From: Panopea generosa
Taxonomy: Eukaryota; Mollusca; Bivalvia; Adapedonta; Hiatellidae
Length of the DNA stretch: 64,000 bases
NCBI GenBank assembly: GCA_029582155.1
Contig: CM055901.1
Span: 46,063,228-46,127,227, forward strand
Direction of reading: 5' to 3'
Positions 24,601-37,328 of the stretch are shown piece by piece. The notes beneath the pieces are model-generated. The model had not been told where the DNA came from, searched no databases, and saw only the letters and a program-made list of their open reading frames with translations. Positions within the stretch are counted from its first letter, which is position 1, and each line of letters opens with the position of its first letter. The translations under genes were made by a program, and so were the position numbers.

Positions 24601-26934
24601 TACCGATACCTCTACCAATTGAACTGGAAAAGCCATATATATAGCATGAAATGTGATGTAAATGTACAGGTACCTCTACCAATAAAACTGGATAATCCAT
24701 ATATATAACCTGAAATGTGATGTAAATGTACCGGTACCTCTACCTATAAAACTTGATAATCCATATATATAACGTGAAATGTGATGTAAATGTACCGGTA
24801 CCTCTACCAATTGAACTGGAAAAGCCATATATATAACCTGAAATGTGATGTAAATGTACCGGTACCTCTACCAATTGAACTGGAAAAGCCATATATATAG
24901 CATGAAATGTGATGTAAATGTATCGGTACCTCTACCAATAAAACTGGATAATCTATATATATAACCTGAAATGTGATGTAAATGTACCTGTACCTCTACC
25001 AATTGAACTGGAAAAGCCATATATTTAACCTGAAATGTGATTTAAATGTACCGGTACCTCTACCAATTAAACTGGATAAGCCATATATATAACCTGAAAT
25101 GTGATGTAAATTTACCGGTACCTCTACCAATTGAACTGGAAAAGCCATATATATAACATGAAATGTGATGTAAATGTACCGGTACCTCTACCAATAAAAC
25201 TGGATAATCCATATATATAACCTGAAATGTGATGTAAATGTACCGGTACCTCTACCAATAAAACTGGATAATCCATATATATAACCTGAAATGTGATTTA
25301 AATGTACCGGTACCTCTACCTATAAAACTTGATAATCCATATATATAACGTGAAATGTGATGTAAATGTACCGGTACCTCTACCAATTGAACTGGAAAAG
25401 CCATATATATAACCTGAAATGTGATGTAAATGTATCGGTACCTCTACCAATAAAACTGGATAAGCCATATATATAACCTGAAATGTCATGTAAATGTACC
25501 GGTACTTCTACCAATTGAACTGGAAAAGCCATATATATAACCTGAAATGTGATGTAAATGTACCGGTACCTCTACCAATGAAACTGGATAAGCCATATAT
25601 ATAACCTGAAATGTGATGTAAATGTACCGGTACCTCTACCAATTAAACTGGATAAGCCATATATATAACCTGAAATGTGATGTAAATGTACCGGTACCTC
25701 TACTAATCAAACTGGATAAGCCATATATATAACCTGAAATGTGATGTAAATGTACCGGTACTTCTACCAATTGAACTGGAAAAGCCATATATATAATCTG
25801 AAATGTGATGTAAATGTATCGGAACCTCCACTAATAAAACTGGATAAGCCATATATTATATAACCTGAAATGTGATGTAAATGTACCGGTGCCTCTACCA
25901 ATTGAACTGGATAATCAATATATATAACCTGAAATGTGATGTAAATGTACCGGTACCTCTACCAATAAAACTTGATAAGCCATAACCTGAAATGTGATGT
26001 AAATGTACCGGTACCTCTACCAATCAAACTGGATAATCAATATATATAACCTGAAATGTGATGTAAATGTACCGGTACCTCTACCAATCAAACTGGATAA
26101 TCAATATATCTAACCTGAAATGTGATGTAAATGTACCGGTACCTCTACCAATCAAACTGGATAATCAATATATATAACCTGAAATGTGATGTAAATGTAC
26201 CGGTACCTCTACCAATAAAACTTGATAGTCCATATATATAACCTGAAATGTGATGTAAATGTACCGGTACCTCTACCAATTAAACTGGATTAGCCATATA
26301 TATAACCTGAAATGTGATGTAAATGTACCGGTACCTCTACCAATTAAACTGGACAAACCATATATATAACGTGAAATGTGATGTAAATGTACCGGTACTT
26401 CTACCAATTAAACTGGATAAGTCATATTATATAACCTGAAATGTGATGTAAATGAACAGGTACCTCTACCAATAAAACTGGATAATCCTTATATATAACC
26501 TGAAATATGATGTAAATGAACAGGTACCTCTACCAATTAAACGAGACAAGCCATATGTATAACCTGAAATGTGATGTAAATGTACCGGTACCTCTACCAA
26601 TTAAACGAGACAAGCCATATTAATAACCTGACATGTGATGTAAATGTACCGGTACCTCTACCAATAAAATTGGACAAGCCATATATATAACCTGAAATGT
26701 GATGTAAATGTACCGGTACCTCTACCAATTAAACTGGATAAGCCATATATATAACCTAAAATGTGATGTAAATGTTGCAGTAACTCTACCAATTTAACTG
26801 GCTAAGCCATATATATAACCTGAAATGTGATGTAAATGTACCGGTACCTCTACCAATAAAACTGGATAAGCCATATATATAACCTGAAATGTGATGTGAA
26901 TGTACCGGAACCTCTACCAATCAAACTTGATAAT

Positions 26935-26936
<2 letters not shown>

Positions 26937-27003
<67 letters not shown>
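26937..27003. repeat. (TA)n tract, ~67 nt
   Basis: The ATATATATA part of one 64-bp monomer is expanded to about 67 nt of alternating AT. A shorter sister tract lies in the duplicated block at 28904-28967. Confidence 0.92.
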
Positions 27004-27004
<1 letters not shown>

Positions 27005-28901
27005 CGTAAAATGTAATATAAATGTACCGGTACCTCTACCAATTAAACTGGATAAGTCATATATATAACCTGAAATGTGACGTAAATGTACCGGTACCTC
27101 CACCAATCAAACTGAATAAGCCATATATATAACCTGAAATGTGATGTAAATGTACCGGTACATCTACCAATCAAACTGGATAAGCTATATATATAACCTG
27201 AAATGTTATGTAAATGTACCGGTACCTCTACCAATAAAACTGGATAAGCCATATATATAACCTGAAATGTGATGTAAATGTACCGGTAATTCTACCAATA
27301 AAACTTGATAAGCCATATATATAACCTGAAATGTGATGTAAATGTACCGGTACCTCTACCAATAAAACTGGACAAACCATATATATAACCTGAAATGTGA
27401 TGTAAATGTACCGGTACCTCTACCAATAAAACTGGATAAGCAATATATATAACCTGAAATGTGATGTAAATGTACCGGTACCTCTCTCAATTAAACTGGA
27501 TAAGTCATATATATAACCTGAAATGTGACGTAAATGTACCGGTACCTCTACCAATCAAACTGAATAAGCCATATATATAACCTGAAATGTGATGTAAATG
27601 TACCGGTACATCTACCAATCAAACTGGATAAGCTGTATATATAACCTGAAATGTTATGTAAATGTACCGGTACCTCTACCAATAAAACTGGATAAGCCAT
27701 ATATATAACCTGAAATGTGATGTAAATGTACCGGTAATTCTACCAATAAAACTTGATAAGCCATATATATAACCTGAAATGTGATGTAAATGTACAGGTA
27801 CCTCTACCAATAAAACTGGACAAACCATATATATAACCTGAAATGTGATGTAAATGTACCGGTACCTCTACCAATAAAACTTGATAAGCCATAACCTGAA
27901 ATGTGATGTAAATGTACCGGTACCTCTACCAATCAAACTGGATAATCAATATATATAACCTGAAATGTGATGTAAATGTACCGGTACCTCTACCAATCAA
28001 ACTGGATAATCAATATATATAACCTGAAATGTGATGTAAATGTACCGGTACCTCTACTAATAAAACTGGATAAGCCATAACCTGAAATGTGATGTAAATG
28101 TACCGGTACCTCTACCAATCAAACTGGATAATCAATATATATAACCTGAAATGTGATGTAAATGTACCGGTACCTCTACCAATAAAACTTGATAGTCCAT
28201 ATATATAACCTGAAATGTGATGTAAATGTACCGGTACCTCTACCAATTAAACTGGATTAGCCATATATATAACCTGAAATGTGATGTAAATGTACCGGTA
28301 CCTCTACCAATTAAACTGGACAAACCATATATATAACGTGAAATGTGATGTAAATGTACCGGTACTTCTACCAATTAAACTGGATAAGTCATATTATATA
28401 ACCTGAAATGTGATGTAAATGAACAGGTACCTCTACCAATAAAACTGGATAATCCTTATATATAACCTGAAATATGATGTAAATGAACAGGTACCTCTAC
28501 CAATTAAACGAGACAAGCCATATGTATAACCTGAAATGTGATGTAAATGTACCGGTACCTCTACCAATTAAACGAGACAAGCCATATTAATAACCTGACA
28601 TGTGATGTAAATGTACCGGTACCTCTACCAATAAAATTGGACAAGCCATATATATAACCTGAAATGTGATGTAAATGTACCGGTACCTCTACCAATTAAA
28701 CTGGATAAGCCATATATATAACCTAAAATGTGATGTAAATGTTGCAGTAACTCTACCAATTTAACTGGCTAAGCCATATATATAACCTGAAATGTGATGT
28801 AAATGTACCGGTACCTCTACCAATAAAACTGGATAAGCCATATATATAACCTGAAATGTGATGTGAATGTACCGGAACCTCTACCAATCAAACTTGATAA
28901 T

Positions 28902-28903
<2 letters not shown>

Positions 28904-28967
<64 letters not shown>
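28904..28967. repeat. (TA)n tract, ~64 nt
   Basis: This is the sister of the tract at 26937, in the second copy of the ~1.9-kb block. The small length difference is what slippage after the block duplication would give. Confidence 0.92.
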
Positions 28968-29999
28968 CGTAAAATGTAATATAAATGTACCGGTACCTCT
29001 ACCAATTAAACTGGATAAGTCATATATATAACCTGAAATGTGACGTAAATGTACCGGTACCTCCACCAATCAAACTGAATAAGCCATATATATAACCTGA
29101 AATGTGATGTAAATGTACCGGTACATCTACCAATCAAACTGGATAAGCTATATATATAACCTGAAATGTTATGTAAATGTACCGGTACCTCTACCAATAA
29201 AACTGGATAAGCCATATATATAACCTGAAATGTGATGTAAATGTACCGGTAATTCTACCAATAAAACTTGATAAGCCATATATATAACCTGAAATGTGAT
29301 GTAAATGTACCGGTACCTCTACCAATAAAACTGGACAAACCATATATATAACCTGAAATGTGATGTAAATGTACCGGTACCTCTACCAATAAAACTGGAT
29401 AAGCAATATATATAACCTGAAATGTGATGTAAATGTACCGGTACCTCTCTCAATTAAACTGGATAAGTCATATATATAACCTGAAATGTGACGTAAATGT
29501 ACCGGTACCTCTACCAATCAAACTGAATAAGCCATATATATAACCTGAAATGTGATGTAAATGTACCGGTACATCTACCAATCAAACTGGATAAGCTGTA
29601 TATATAACCTGAAATGTTATGTAAATGTACCGGTACCTCTACCAATAAAACTGGATAAGCCATATATATAACCTGAAATGTGATGTAAATGTACCGGTAA
29701 TTCTACCAATAAAACTTGATAAGCCATATATATAACCTGAAATGTGATGTAAATGTACAGGTACCTCTACCAATAAAACTGGACAAACCATATATATAAC
29801 CTGAAATGTGATGTAAATGTACCGGTACCTCTACCAATAAAACTGGATAAGCAATATATATAACCTGAAATGTGATGTAAATGTACCGGTACCTCTCTCA
29901 ATTAAACTGGATAAACCATATATATAACCTGAAATGTGATGTAAATGTACAGGTACCTCTACCAATAAAACTGGATAAGCCATATATATAACCTGAAAT

Positions 30000-32290
30000 G
30001 TGATGTAAATGTACAGGTACCTCTACCAATAAAACTGGATAACTATATATATTACTGAAATGTGATGTAAATGTACCGGTACCTCTACCAATAAAACTGG
30101 ATAAGCCATATATATAACCTGAAATGTGATATTAATGTACCGGTACCTCTACCAATAAAACTGGATAATCCATATATATAACCTGAAATGTGATGTAAAT
30201 GTACCGGTACCTCTATCAATAAATCTGGATAAGCCATATATATATAACCTGAAATGTGATGTAAATGTACAGGTACCTCTACCAATAAAACTGGATAACT
30301 ATATATATTACTGAAATGTGATGTAAATGTACAGGTACCTCTACCAATAAAACTGGATAAGCCATATATTTATAACCTGAAATGTGATGTAAATGTACCG
30401 GTACCTCTACCAATAAAACTGGATAATCCATATATATATAACCTGAAATGTGATGTAAATGTACCGGTAACTCTATCAATAAAACTTGATAATCCATATA
30501 TATACAACCTGAAATGTGATGTTTATGTACCGGTACATCTACCAATCAAACTGGATAAGCTATATATATAACCTGAAATGTTATGTAAATGTACCGGTAC
30601 CTCTACCAATTAAACTGGATTAGCCATATATATAACCTGAAATGTGATGTAAATGTACAGGTACCTCTACCAATTAAACTGGACAAGCCATATATATAAC
30701 CTGAAATGTGATGTAAATGTACAGGTACCTCTACCAATTAAACTGGATTAGCCATATATATAACCTGAAATGTGATGTAAATGTACCGGTACCTCTACCA
30801 ATTAAACTCGACAAGCCATATATATATAACCTGAAATGTGATGTAAATGTACCGGTACCTCTACCAATTAAACTGGATTAGCCATATGTATAACCTGAAA
30901 TGTGATGTAAATGTACCGGTACCTCTACCAATTAAACTGGATTAGCCATATATATAACCTGAAATGTGATGTAAATGTACCGGTACCTCTACCAATTAAA
31001 CTGGATTAGCCATATATATATAACCTGAAATGTGTTGTAAATGTACCGGTACCTCTACCAATTAAACTGGATAAGCCATATATATAACCTGAAATGTGTT
31101 GTAAATGTACCGGTACTTCTACCAATTAAACTGGATAAGCCATATATATAACCAATAAAACTGGATAAGCCATATATATAACCTGAAATGTGATGTAAAT
31201 GTACAGGTACCTCTACCAATAAAACTGGATAACTATATATATATTACTGAAATGTGATGTAAATGTACCGGTACCTCTACCAATAAAACTGGATAAGCCA
31301 TATATATAACCTGAAATGTGATATTAATGTACCGATACCTCTACCAATAAAACTGGATAATCCATATATATAACCTGAAATGTGATGTTAATGTACCGGT
31401 ACCTCTATCAATAAATCTGGATAAGCCATATATATATAACCTGAAATGTGATGTAAATGTACAGGTACCTCTACCAATAAAACTGGATAACTATATATAT
31501 TACTGAAATGTGATGTAAATGTACAGGTACCTCTACCAATAAAACTGGATAAGCCATATATTTATAACCTGAAATGTGATGTAAATGTACCGGTACCTCT
31601 ACCAATAAAACTGGATAATCCATATATATATAACCTGAAATGTGATGTAAATGTACCGGTACCTCTATCAATAAAACTTGATAATCCATATATATACAAC
31701 CTGAAATGTGATGTTTATGAACCGATACATCTACCAATCAAACTGGATAAGCTATATATATAACCTGAAATGTTATGTAAATGTACCGGTACCTCTACCA
31801 ATTAAACTGGATTAGCCATATATATAACCTGAAATGTGATGTAAATGTACAGGTACCTCTACCAATTAAACTGGACAAGCCATATATATAACCTGAAATG
31901 TGATGTAAATGTACAGGTACCTCTACCAATTAAACTGGATTAGCCATATATATAACCTGAAATGTGATGTAAATGTACCGGTACTTCTACCAATTAAACT
32001 CGACAAGCCATATATATATAACCTGAAATGTGATGTAAATGTACCGGTACCTCTACCAATTAAACTGGATTAGCCATATGTATAACCTGAAATGTGATGT
32101 AAATGTACCGGTACCTCTACCAATTAAACTGGATTAGCCATATATATAACCTGAAATGTGATGTAAATGTACCGGTACCTCTACCAATTAAACTGGATTA
32201 GCCATATATATATAACCTGAAATGTGTTGTAAATGTACCGGTACCTCTACCAATTAAACTGGATAAGCCATATATATAACCTGAAATGTG
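30000..32290. repeat. 1.19-kb higher-order duplication in the 64-bp array
   Basis: The rare monomer CTCTATCAATAAATCTGG occurs at 30211 and 31403 (1192 bp apart), with matching order of the neighbours GATAACTATATATATTACTG and TATATACAACCTG in both copies. Boundaries are approximate. Confidence 0.82.
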
Positions 32291-32310
32291 ATGTAAATGT
32301 ACAGGTACCT

Positions 32311-32880
32311 TTACCGATTAAACTGGATAAGCCATATGTATAACCTGAAATGTGATGTTAATGTACCGGAACCTCTACCAATAAAACTGGATAAGCCATA
32401 TATATTACCTGAAATGTGATGTAAATGTACCGGTACCTCTACCGATAAAACTGGATAAGCCATATATATAACCTGAAATGTGATGTAAATGTACCGGTAC
32501 CTCTACCAATGAAACTGGATAAGCCATATATATAACCTGAAATGTGATGTAAATGTACAGGTACCTTTACCGATTAAACTGGATAAGCCATATATATAAC
32601 CTGAAATATGATGTTAATGTACCGGAACCTCTACCAATAAAACTGGATAAGCCATATATATTACCTGAAATGTGATGTAAATGTACCGGTACCTCTACCG
32701 ATAAAACTGGATAAGCCATATATATAACCTGAAATGTGATGTAAATGTACCGGTACCTCTACCAATGAAACTGGATAAGCCATATATATAACCTGAAATG
32801 TGATGTAAATGTACAGGTACCTTTACCGATTAAACTGGATAAGCCATATATATAACCTGAAATGTGATGTTAATGTACCG
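32311..32880. repeat. Exact 256-bp (4 x 64) higher-order repeat
   Basis: TTACCGATTAAACTGG starts at 32311, 32567 and 32823, that is at exactly 256-bp steps, with the same three monomers in between. Confidence 0.9.
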
Positions 32881-34322
32881 GAACCTCTACCAGTTAAACT
32901 GGAAAAGCCATATATATAACCTGAAATGAGTTGTAAATGTACCGGTACCTCTACCAATTGAACTGGATAAGCCATATATATAACCTGAAATGTGTTGTAA
33001 ATGTACCGGTACCTCTACCAATAAAACTGGACAAGCCATATATATAACCTGTAATGTGTTGTATTGTAAATGTACCGATACCTCTACCAATTAAACTGGA
33101 CAAGCCATATATATAACCTGAAATGTTATGTAAATGTACCGGTACCTCTACCAATCAAACTGGATAAGCCATATATATAACCTGAAATGTGTTGTAAATG
33201 TACCGGTACCTCTACCAATAAAACTGGACAAGCAATACATATAACCTGAAATGTGATGTAAATGTACCGATACCTCTACCAATAAAACTGGATAAGCCAT
33301 ATATATAACCTGAAATGTGATGTAAATGTACTGGTACCTCTACCAATAAAACTGGACAAGCCATATATATAACCTGAAATGTGATGTAAATGTACCGGTA
33401 CGTCTACCAATTAAACTGGACAAGCCATATATATAACCTGAAATGTGCTGTAAATGTACCGGAACCTCTACCAATAAAACTGGATAAGCCATATATATTA
33501 CCTGAAATGTGATGTAAATGTACTGGTACCTATACCAATTAAACTGGACAAGCCATATATATATAACCTGAAATGTGATGTAAATGTACAGGTACCTCTA
33601 CCAATAAAACTGGATAAGCCATGTATATAACCTGAAATGTGATGTAAATGTGCCGGTACCTCTACCAATTAAACTGGACAAGCCATATACATAACCTGAA
33701 ATGTGATGTAAATGTACCCGTACCTCTACCAATAAAACTGGATAAGCCATGTATATTACTGAAATGTGATATAAATGTACCGGTACCTCTACCAATTAAA
33801 CTGGTCAAGCCATATACATAACCTGAAATGTGATTGAAATATACCGGTACTTCTACCAATTAAACTGGATATGTCATATGTATAACCTGAAATGTGATGT
33901 AAATATACTGATACCTCTACCAATTAAACTGGATAAGCAATATATATATTTTGAAATGTGATGTAAATGTACCGGTACCTCTACCAATAAAACTGGACAA
34001 GCCATATGTATAACCTGAAATGTGATGTAAATGTACCGGTACCTCTACCAATAAAACTGGATCAGCCATATATGTAACCTGAAATGTGATGTAAATGTAC
34101 CGGTACCTCTACCAATAAAACTGGACAAGCCATATGTATAACCTGAAATGTGATGTAAATGTACCGGTACCTCTACCAATAAAACTGGATCAGCCATATA
34201 TGTAACCTGAAATGTGATGTAAATGTACCGGTACATCTACCAATTAAACTGGATAAGCCATATATATAACTTAAATTGTTATGTATATATATATTGCGTT
34301 AAACGTCATTCAATATATGTAT

Positions 34323-34817
34323 ATTAAATCGATTAAAGGATCGGGCTAAGTAGATATAAACTACGATTGACTGTCTGCAAGTCAACTGTATAATTGACTG
34401 TTAATGTACGACACAATGCTAGACACTGACATATCGGTGGTGCCAATACTGTATCATTTATGGCATGCAGCATTTTATTTCACGTGCTCACATCGAAAAA
34501 GAGTTTGACTATTCATTTAAATTCATAAAATTTGTTTATAATATTGCAATATAGAAGTAAACTTCACATAACTACACTGTTGTGTCGTTGTGCAAGAATG
34601 GCATTAACGAAGCGACACATTTCTGATAAATTACAAAGTCTTAGATGCTGCAAGCCAAACCACTTTAATGGTATTGTTATTAAAACAACTGCAGACGTTA
34701 ATAAGTATGAACTTTTTAATAATTATTCACATTTGTTTCAAGATGAATCACGGATGACATGTTTTTTGTAATATTAATGTCACACGCTCCGTATTGCACA
34801 TACTGTACCGAATTAAG
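34323..34817. other. Unique DNA, no gene seen
   Basis: About 500 bp of AT-rich flank. A 79-codon frame at 34532-34771 begins at a TTG rather than an ATG and shows no recognisable domain, so I do not call it a gene. Confidence 0.45.
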
Positions 34818-35165
34818 TTTGCACTCTTTTGAAGCAGACGGCATTGTAAATAGTGCAATATTTTGAAGCAAACGGCATTATAAATAGTGCAATCTTTTGA
34901 TGCAGATGGCATTTTAAATATTGCATCGTTTGAAGCAGACGGCATTATAAATATGCAATCTTTTGAAGCAGACGGCATTATAATTATTGCAATCTTTTGA
35001 AGCAGACCGCTTTATAAATATTGCAATCTTTTGAAGCAGACGGCGTTATAAATATTGCAATCTTTTGAAGCAGACCGCTTTATAAATATTGCAATCTTTT
35101 GAAGCAGACCGCTTTATAAATATTGCATCGTTTGAAGCAGACGGCGTTATTAATATTGCAAATTC
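34818..35165. repeat. 34-bp minisatellite, about 10 copies
   Basis: The unit is GCAATCTTTTGAAGCAGACG then GCATTATAAATATT (34 bp). Variants ACCGCTTTATAA and ACGGCGTTATAA alternate in the right half. Confidence 0.93.
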
Positions 35166-35199
35166 AAACAAGTGGCCACAAACAATATGAAATAGGTAA

Positions 35200-35588
35200 A
35201 AGCTTGTCATTCACAGAAAGATCAAAATGAAAGAAGTGAAACTTACATTTTACTGTTTATCAACCTCTGCAATAACAAGCTATGATGATAAAAGTAGGGG
35301 CCATTCAGCATATACGAGATTTCTTTTCCGTTCAGTGTGTATATTTACACTGTTAACAGTACATTTAGACTTCCAAAATCATGTATTCATGCCTTTATTT
35401 ACAAACATCATATTTTTTTTAATTAACAATTCAAATATGACAATGCTTATAACATGTTCAAAATACATCATGAATGTCATTTAAATTAAAAAGATAAGCA
35501 TTAATTTAAGGAAAATGCATTTTTAAAGAAATGAAACAGGGATTTTAATAACCGCCATTATACGACAGCATTTTCTTGTTTCCAATAT
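35200..35588 (+). mobile_element. Dispersed ~450-bp repeat, copy B
   Basis: It starts at AGCTTGTCATTCACAG and follows copy A through AATGAAAGAAGTGAAACTTA, CATGTATTCATGCC, AACATGTTCAAAATACATCA and a TTTCTTGTTTCCAATATCA end. The first ~80 bp seen in copies A and C are missing or diverged, and the last ~10 bp are lost. The 85-codon frame on it keeps the start MKEVK..FY.LSTSA of the other copies but is not open in them, so it is probably not coding. Confidence 0.83.
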
Positions 35589-35671
35589 CATATATCACTA
35601 GGCTGGCGGTTTGTGGTTTTGTGATTTTGTATAAAACTAGCATGTAAAACGTGCATCAATTCAATATCAAA

Positions 35672-35968
35672 CGGCGGGCCCGATAAGCTTAGACGGTTAC
35701 GCGTCTGACTATCAATCCAGGGGTCGAGAGACCGAATCCCCGCTCGGCAACAGTCTCCGTGATGATTGATATACGACATTGTGTCTCATTATCATTCTTC
35801 TCTCACCGTTGATTCAAGTGGGAAAGTTATCAGTTACTTGCGGAGATGGGGTGTGCTCGTGCACTGGTTAACCTTTCATGATCCCAGGAAACAGTGGTTA
35901 GGTTAATTGATCGTCTGTTAGCCCTCGTCACATAAAAATGACGCTTAGTATTCAATCAATCAATTCAA
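35672..35968 (+). mobile_element. SINE with tRNA-Arg-like head and target duplication
   Basis: The head has TAAGCTTAGACGG (A box) and ACGCGTCTGACTATC, which resembles the anticodon arm region of tRNA-Arg, then GGGGTCGAGAGACCGAATCC (B-box region). The central domain GGGAAAGTTATCAGTTACTT matches the tRNA-Leu-like SINEs. The segment CCCAGGAAACAGTGGTTAGG is shared with 37329-37560. The 3' end is TGACGCTTAG followed by (ATTCA/ATCA) repeats. TCAATATCAAA flanks it at 35661-35671 and 35969-35979, a convincing 11-bp target-site duplication. Pol III transcription and LINE-driven retroposition are inferred from the family type. Confidence 0.85.
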
Positions 35969-36159
35969 TCAATATCAAAGACATGGTTGAACTGCAAATC
36001 AATGAATAATTGACTAACGTTTATAAAATATCTACGAACTTCTTCTGCGTAATATTTGAAATTAAAGAAACAATCAGGAACTGATTTTATCCTCCCATTA
36101 AAAGTATCCTCACGACAGGCATATACATGTCTGAAATGGCTTCTCTTCAATATTACCAT
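35965..36159 (-). CDS. Hypothetical ORF, 64 codons
   Basis: I do not recognise this. A frame starting at ATG (36159-36157) encodes MVILKRSHFRHVYACREDTF and continues with basic and aromatic residues (region FFNFKYYAEEVRRYF) to a TGA. Residue composition is protein-like and less biased than most AT-driven frames here. There is no clear splice site, and it runs into the tail and target site of the neighbouring SINE, so the last codons (LQFNHVFDID) may be read-through. It could be an exon relic with the next frame, or chance. Confidence 0.15.
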   Translation of the reverse strand: MVILKRSHFRHVYACREDTFNGRIKSVPDCFFNFKYYAEEVRRYFINVSQLFIDLQFNHVFDID

Positions 36160-36215
36160 AATTTATAAAAACTAATCACAAAAGTTTATCAAATATATCT
36201 TGAACAATTTCAATA

Positions 36216-36446
36216 TTAAACCACACTGCATATTTTAATCATTTTGCACTGGTAACGTTCGTCATGTATCTGGTTAAAACGACTCAAACCACAGTCTTTA
36301 ATCAAGCACCGTGCATTCACGTCATGAATCCATCTTTCGTACAAATAATCTTGCATTTCACACGCACCTGTCAAATATTGTGTCCTATTCAACGAATACA
36401 GGTACAGCCATATGCATATATGATATGAATTAACTTTAATGAGCAT
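36216..36446 (-). CDS. Hypothetical small cysteine-containing ORF
   Basis: I do not recognise this. From the first ATG in frame (36446) it encodes 76 residues: MLIKVNSYHICIWLYLY, then TGACEMQDYLYERWIHDV, NARCLIKDCGLSRFN and YQCKMIKICSVV, with six cysteines. The frame is open further upstream, where hydrophobic residues (LLFTTFL) precede the ATG, but there is no other ATG. A secreted cysteine-rich peptide is conceivable, but the hydrophobic start is weak from the real ATG. It lies 57 bp upstream of the frame at 35965-36159 and in a different phase. Chance frame is the main alternative. Confidence 0.18.
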   Translation of the reverse strand: MLIKVNSYHICIWLYLYSLNRTQYLTGACEMQDYLYERWIHDVNARCLIKDCGLSRFNQIHDERYQCKMIKICSVV

Positions 36447-36740
36447 AAGAAATGTAGTAAATAACAACACATGTTTGAGATAATTGTTTTCCTTTCAGTC
36501 AGGTAGTATTACAATATTTCTTATTGAAAGACTGACTGAAGTGTAGAGCATAACATTTGCAGTTGCATGTTATAATAAAAGTTGACGAACACATAATATA
36601 TCTAAATAAATCACTTCTATAGGATTTTTTTCAAATTGACAGCTTCATGCAAATTAATTTTCTTTATAAAATAAAGGCGGGCGAACAAATGCATGTGGTT
36701 GTTTACTTTTTACAATATTGGACCTACTTAAAACTGACTG
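36447..36740. other. Unique DNA with a short inverted repeat
   Basis: TTCAGTCAG near 36495 and its complement CTGACTGAA near 36532 could form a 9-bp stem over a ~28-nt loop. Nothing else was recognised. Confidence 0.4.
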
Positions 36741-37216
36741 TGGTCACTCTGTCCTCAGATAAACAGGGTAACGTAATTATGTAATATATGACCACTCTCT
36801 CCTCTGATGAACACGGCACACGTAATTATGTAATGTGTGACCACTCAGTCCTCAGATAAACACGACATACGCAATAATGTAATACGTGGCCATTTGTCCT
36901 CTGATAAACACGGCACACGTAATTATGTATTGTGTGGCCAATCTGCCCTCAGATAAACACGGCACATGTTATATATTGCCACTCTGTCCTAAGATAAACA
37001 TGGCACACGTATTCATGTAATATGTGGCAACTCTGTCCTCAGATAAACACGAAACACGTAATAATGTAAAATGTGGTCATTCTGTCCTCAGATAAACACG
37101 ACACACGTAATTATGTAATCTGTTGCCAATCTGTTCTCAGCTAAACACGACACCCGTAATTATATAATACGTGGCAACTCTGTCCTCAGATAAACACGGC
37201 ACACATAATTATGAAA
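36741..37216. repeat. ~49-bp minisatellite, about 10 copies
   Basis: The unit is ACTCTGTCCTCAGATAAACA, CGGCACACGTAATTATGTAA, TATGTGGCC. Copies are moderately diverged, with CGACACACG, CGAAACACG and CAATCTGCC variants. Confidence 0.92.
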
Positions 37217-37328
37217 GCGAACCGAACCGTTTGTGTGCTCTTTATACGTACATATACTGAATCCTGTGATCTGAAAACCATTACTTACGCAAAAGAAAAT
37301 GTGCATATGGATATTACTCCTTTGAGGA

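Larger units (their letters stand above)
25970..29860. repeat. ~1.9-kb higher-order duplication in the 64-bp array
   Basis: The marker CTTGATAAGCCATAACCTG (monomer missing the ATATATATAA part) lies near 25971 and 27880. The variant GTGATGTGAATGTACCGGAA next to the TA tract lies at 26891 and 28858. The spacing is 1909 bp at one marker and 1967 bp at the other, so the copies differ by about one monomer. Confidence 0.85.
21786..34275. repeat. 64-bp satellite, about 195 copies
   Basis: The unit is GGTACCTCTACCAATAAAAC, TGGATAAGCCATATATATAA, CCTGAAATGTGATGTAAATG, TACC (64 bp). Variants include AATTGAACTGGAAAAGCC, CCTATAAAACTTGATAATCC, AATCAAACTGGATAATCAAT and TTAAACGAGACAAGCC. They recur in blocks, which shows several levels of higher-order structure. 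Two units hold long TA tracts. Most copies contain the palindromes GGTACC and ATATAT. The unit equals the 3' tail of the flanking SINE. Open frames such as the 187-codon one at 21763-22326 (minus) are repeat artefacts. Confidence 0.97.
21605..34314 (+). mobile_element. SINE whose 3' tail is expanded into a 12.5-kb satellite
   Basis: The head (21613-21711) aligns with the intact SINE at 54986: CCTCCATGGCCTAATAGTC for the A-box part, and AAGGTCGTAGGTTCTAGTTC with GCTCGCTCCAAAAACTTTAG for the B-box part and beyond. The central domain GAGGAAGTTTGCCAGTTACA follows. The first tail unit (CTCTAACAATAAAACTGGAT) starts at 21789 and is repeated until about 34275. Only then does the SINE terminus appear (ATTGCGTTAAACGTCATTCA, 34292-34311). 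ATATGTAT occurs just before the element (21597-21604) and at its end (34315-34322), a candidate target-site duplication, though of low complexity. Inference: one SINE insertion, later expanded inside. Confidence 0.8.

Noticed and set aside
21763-34236. Frames with VPVHLHHISGYIYGLSS repeats and IYIYIY runs
   Set aside because: Products of the 64-bp satellite and its TA tracts.
35227-35484. 85-codon frame on the dispersed repeat copy B
   Set aside because: The other two copies carry stops early in the same frame, so it is not a conserved protein.
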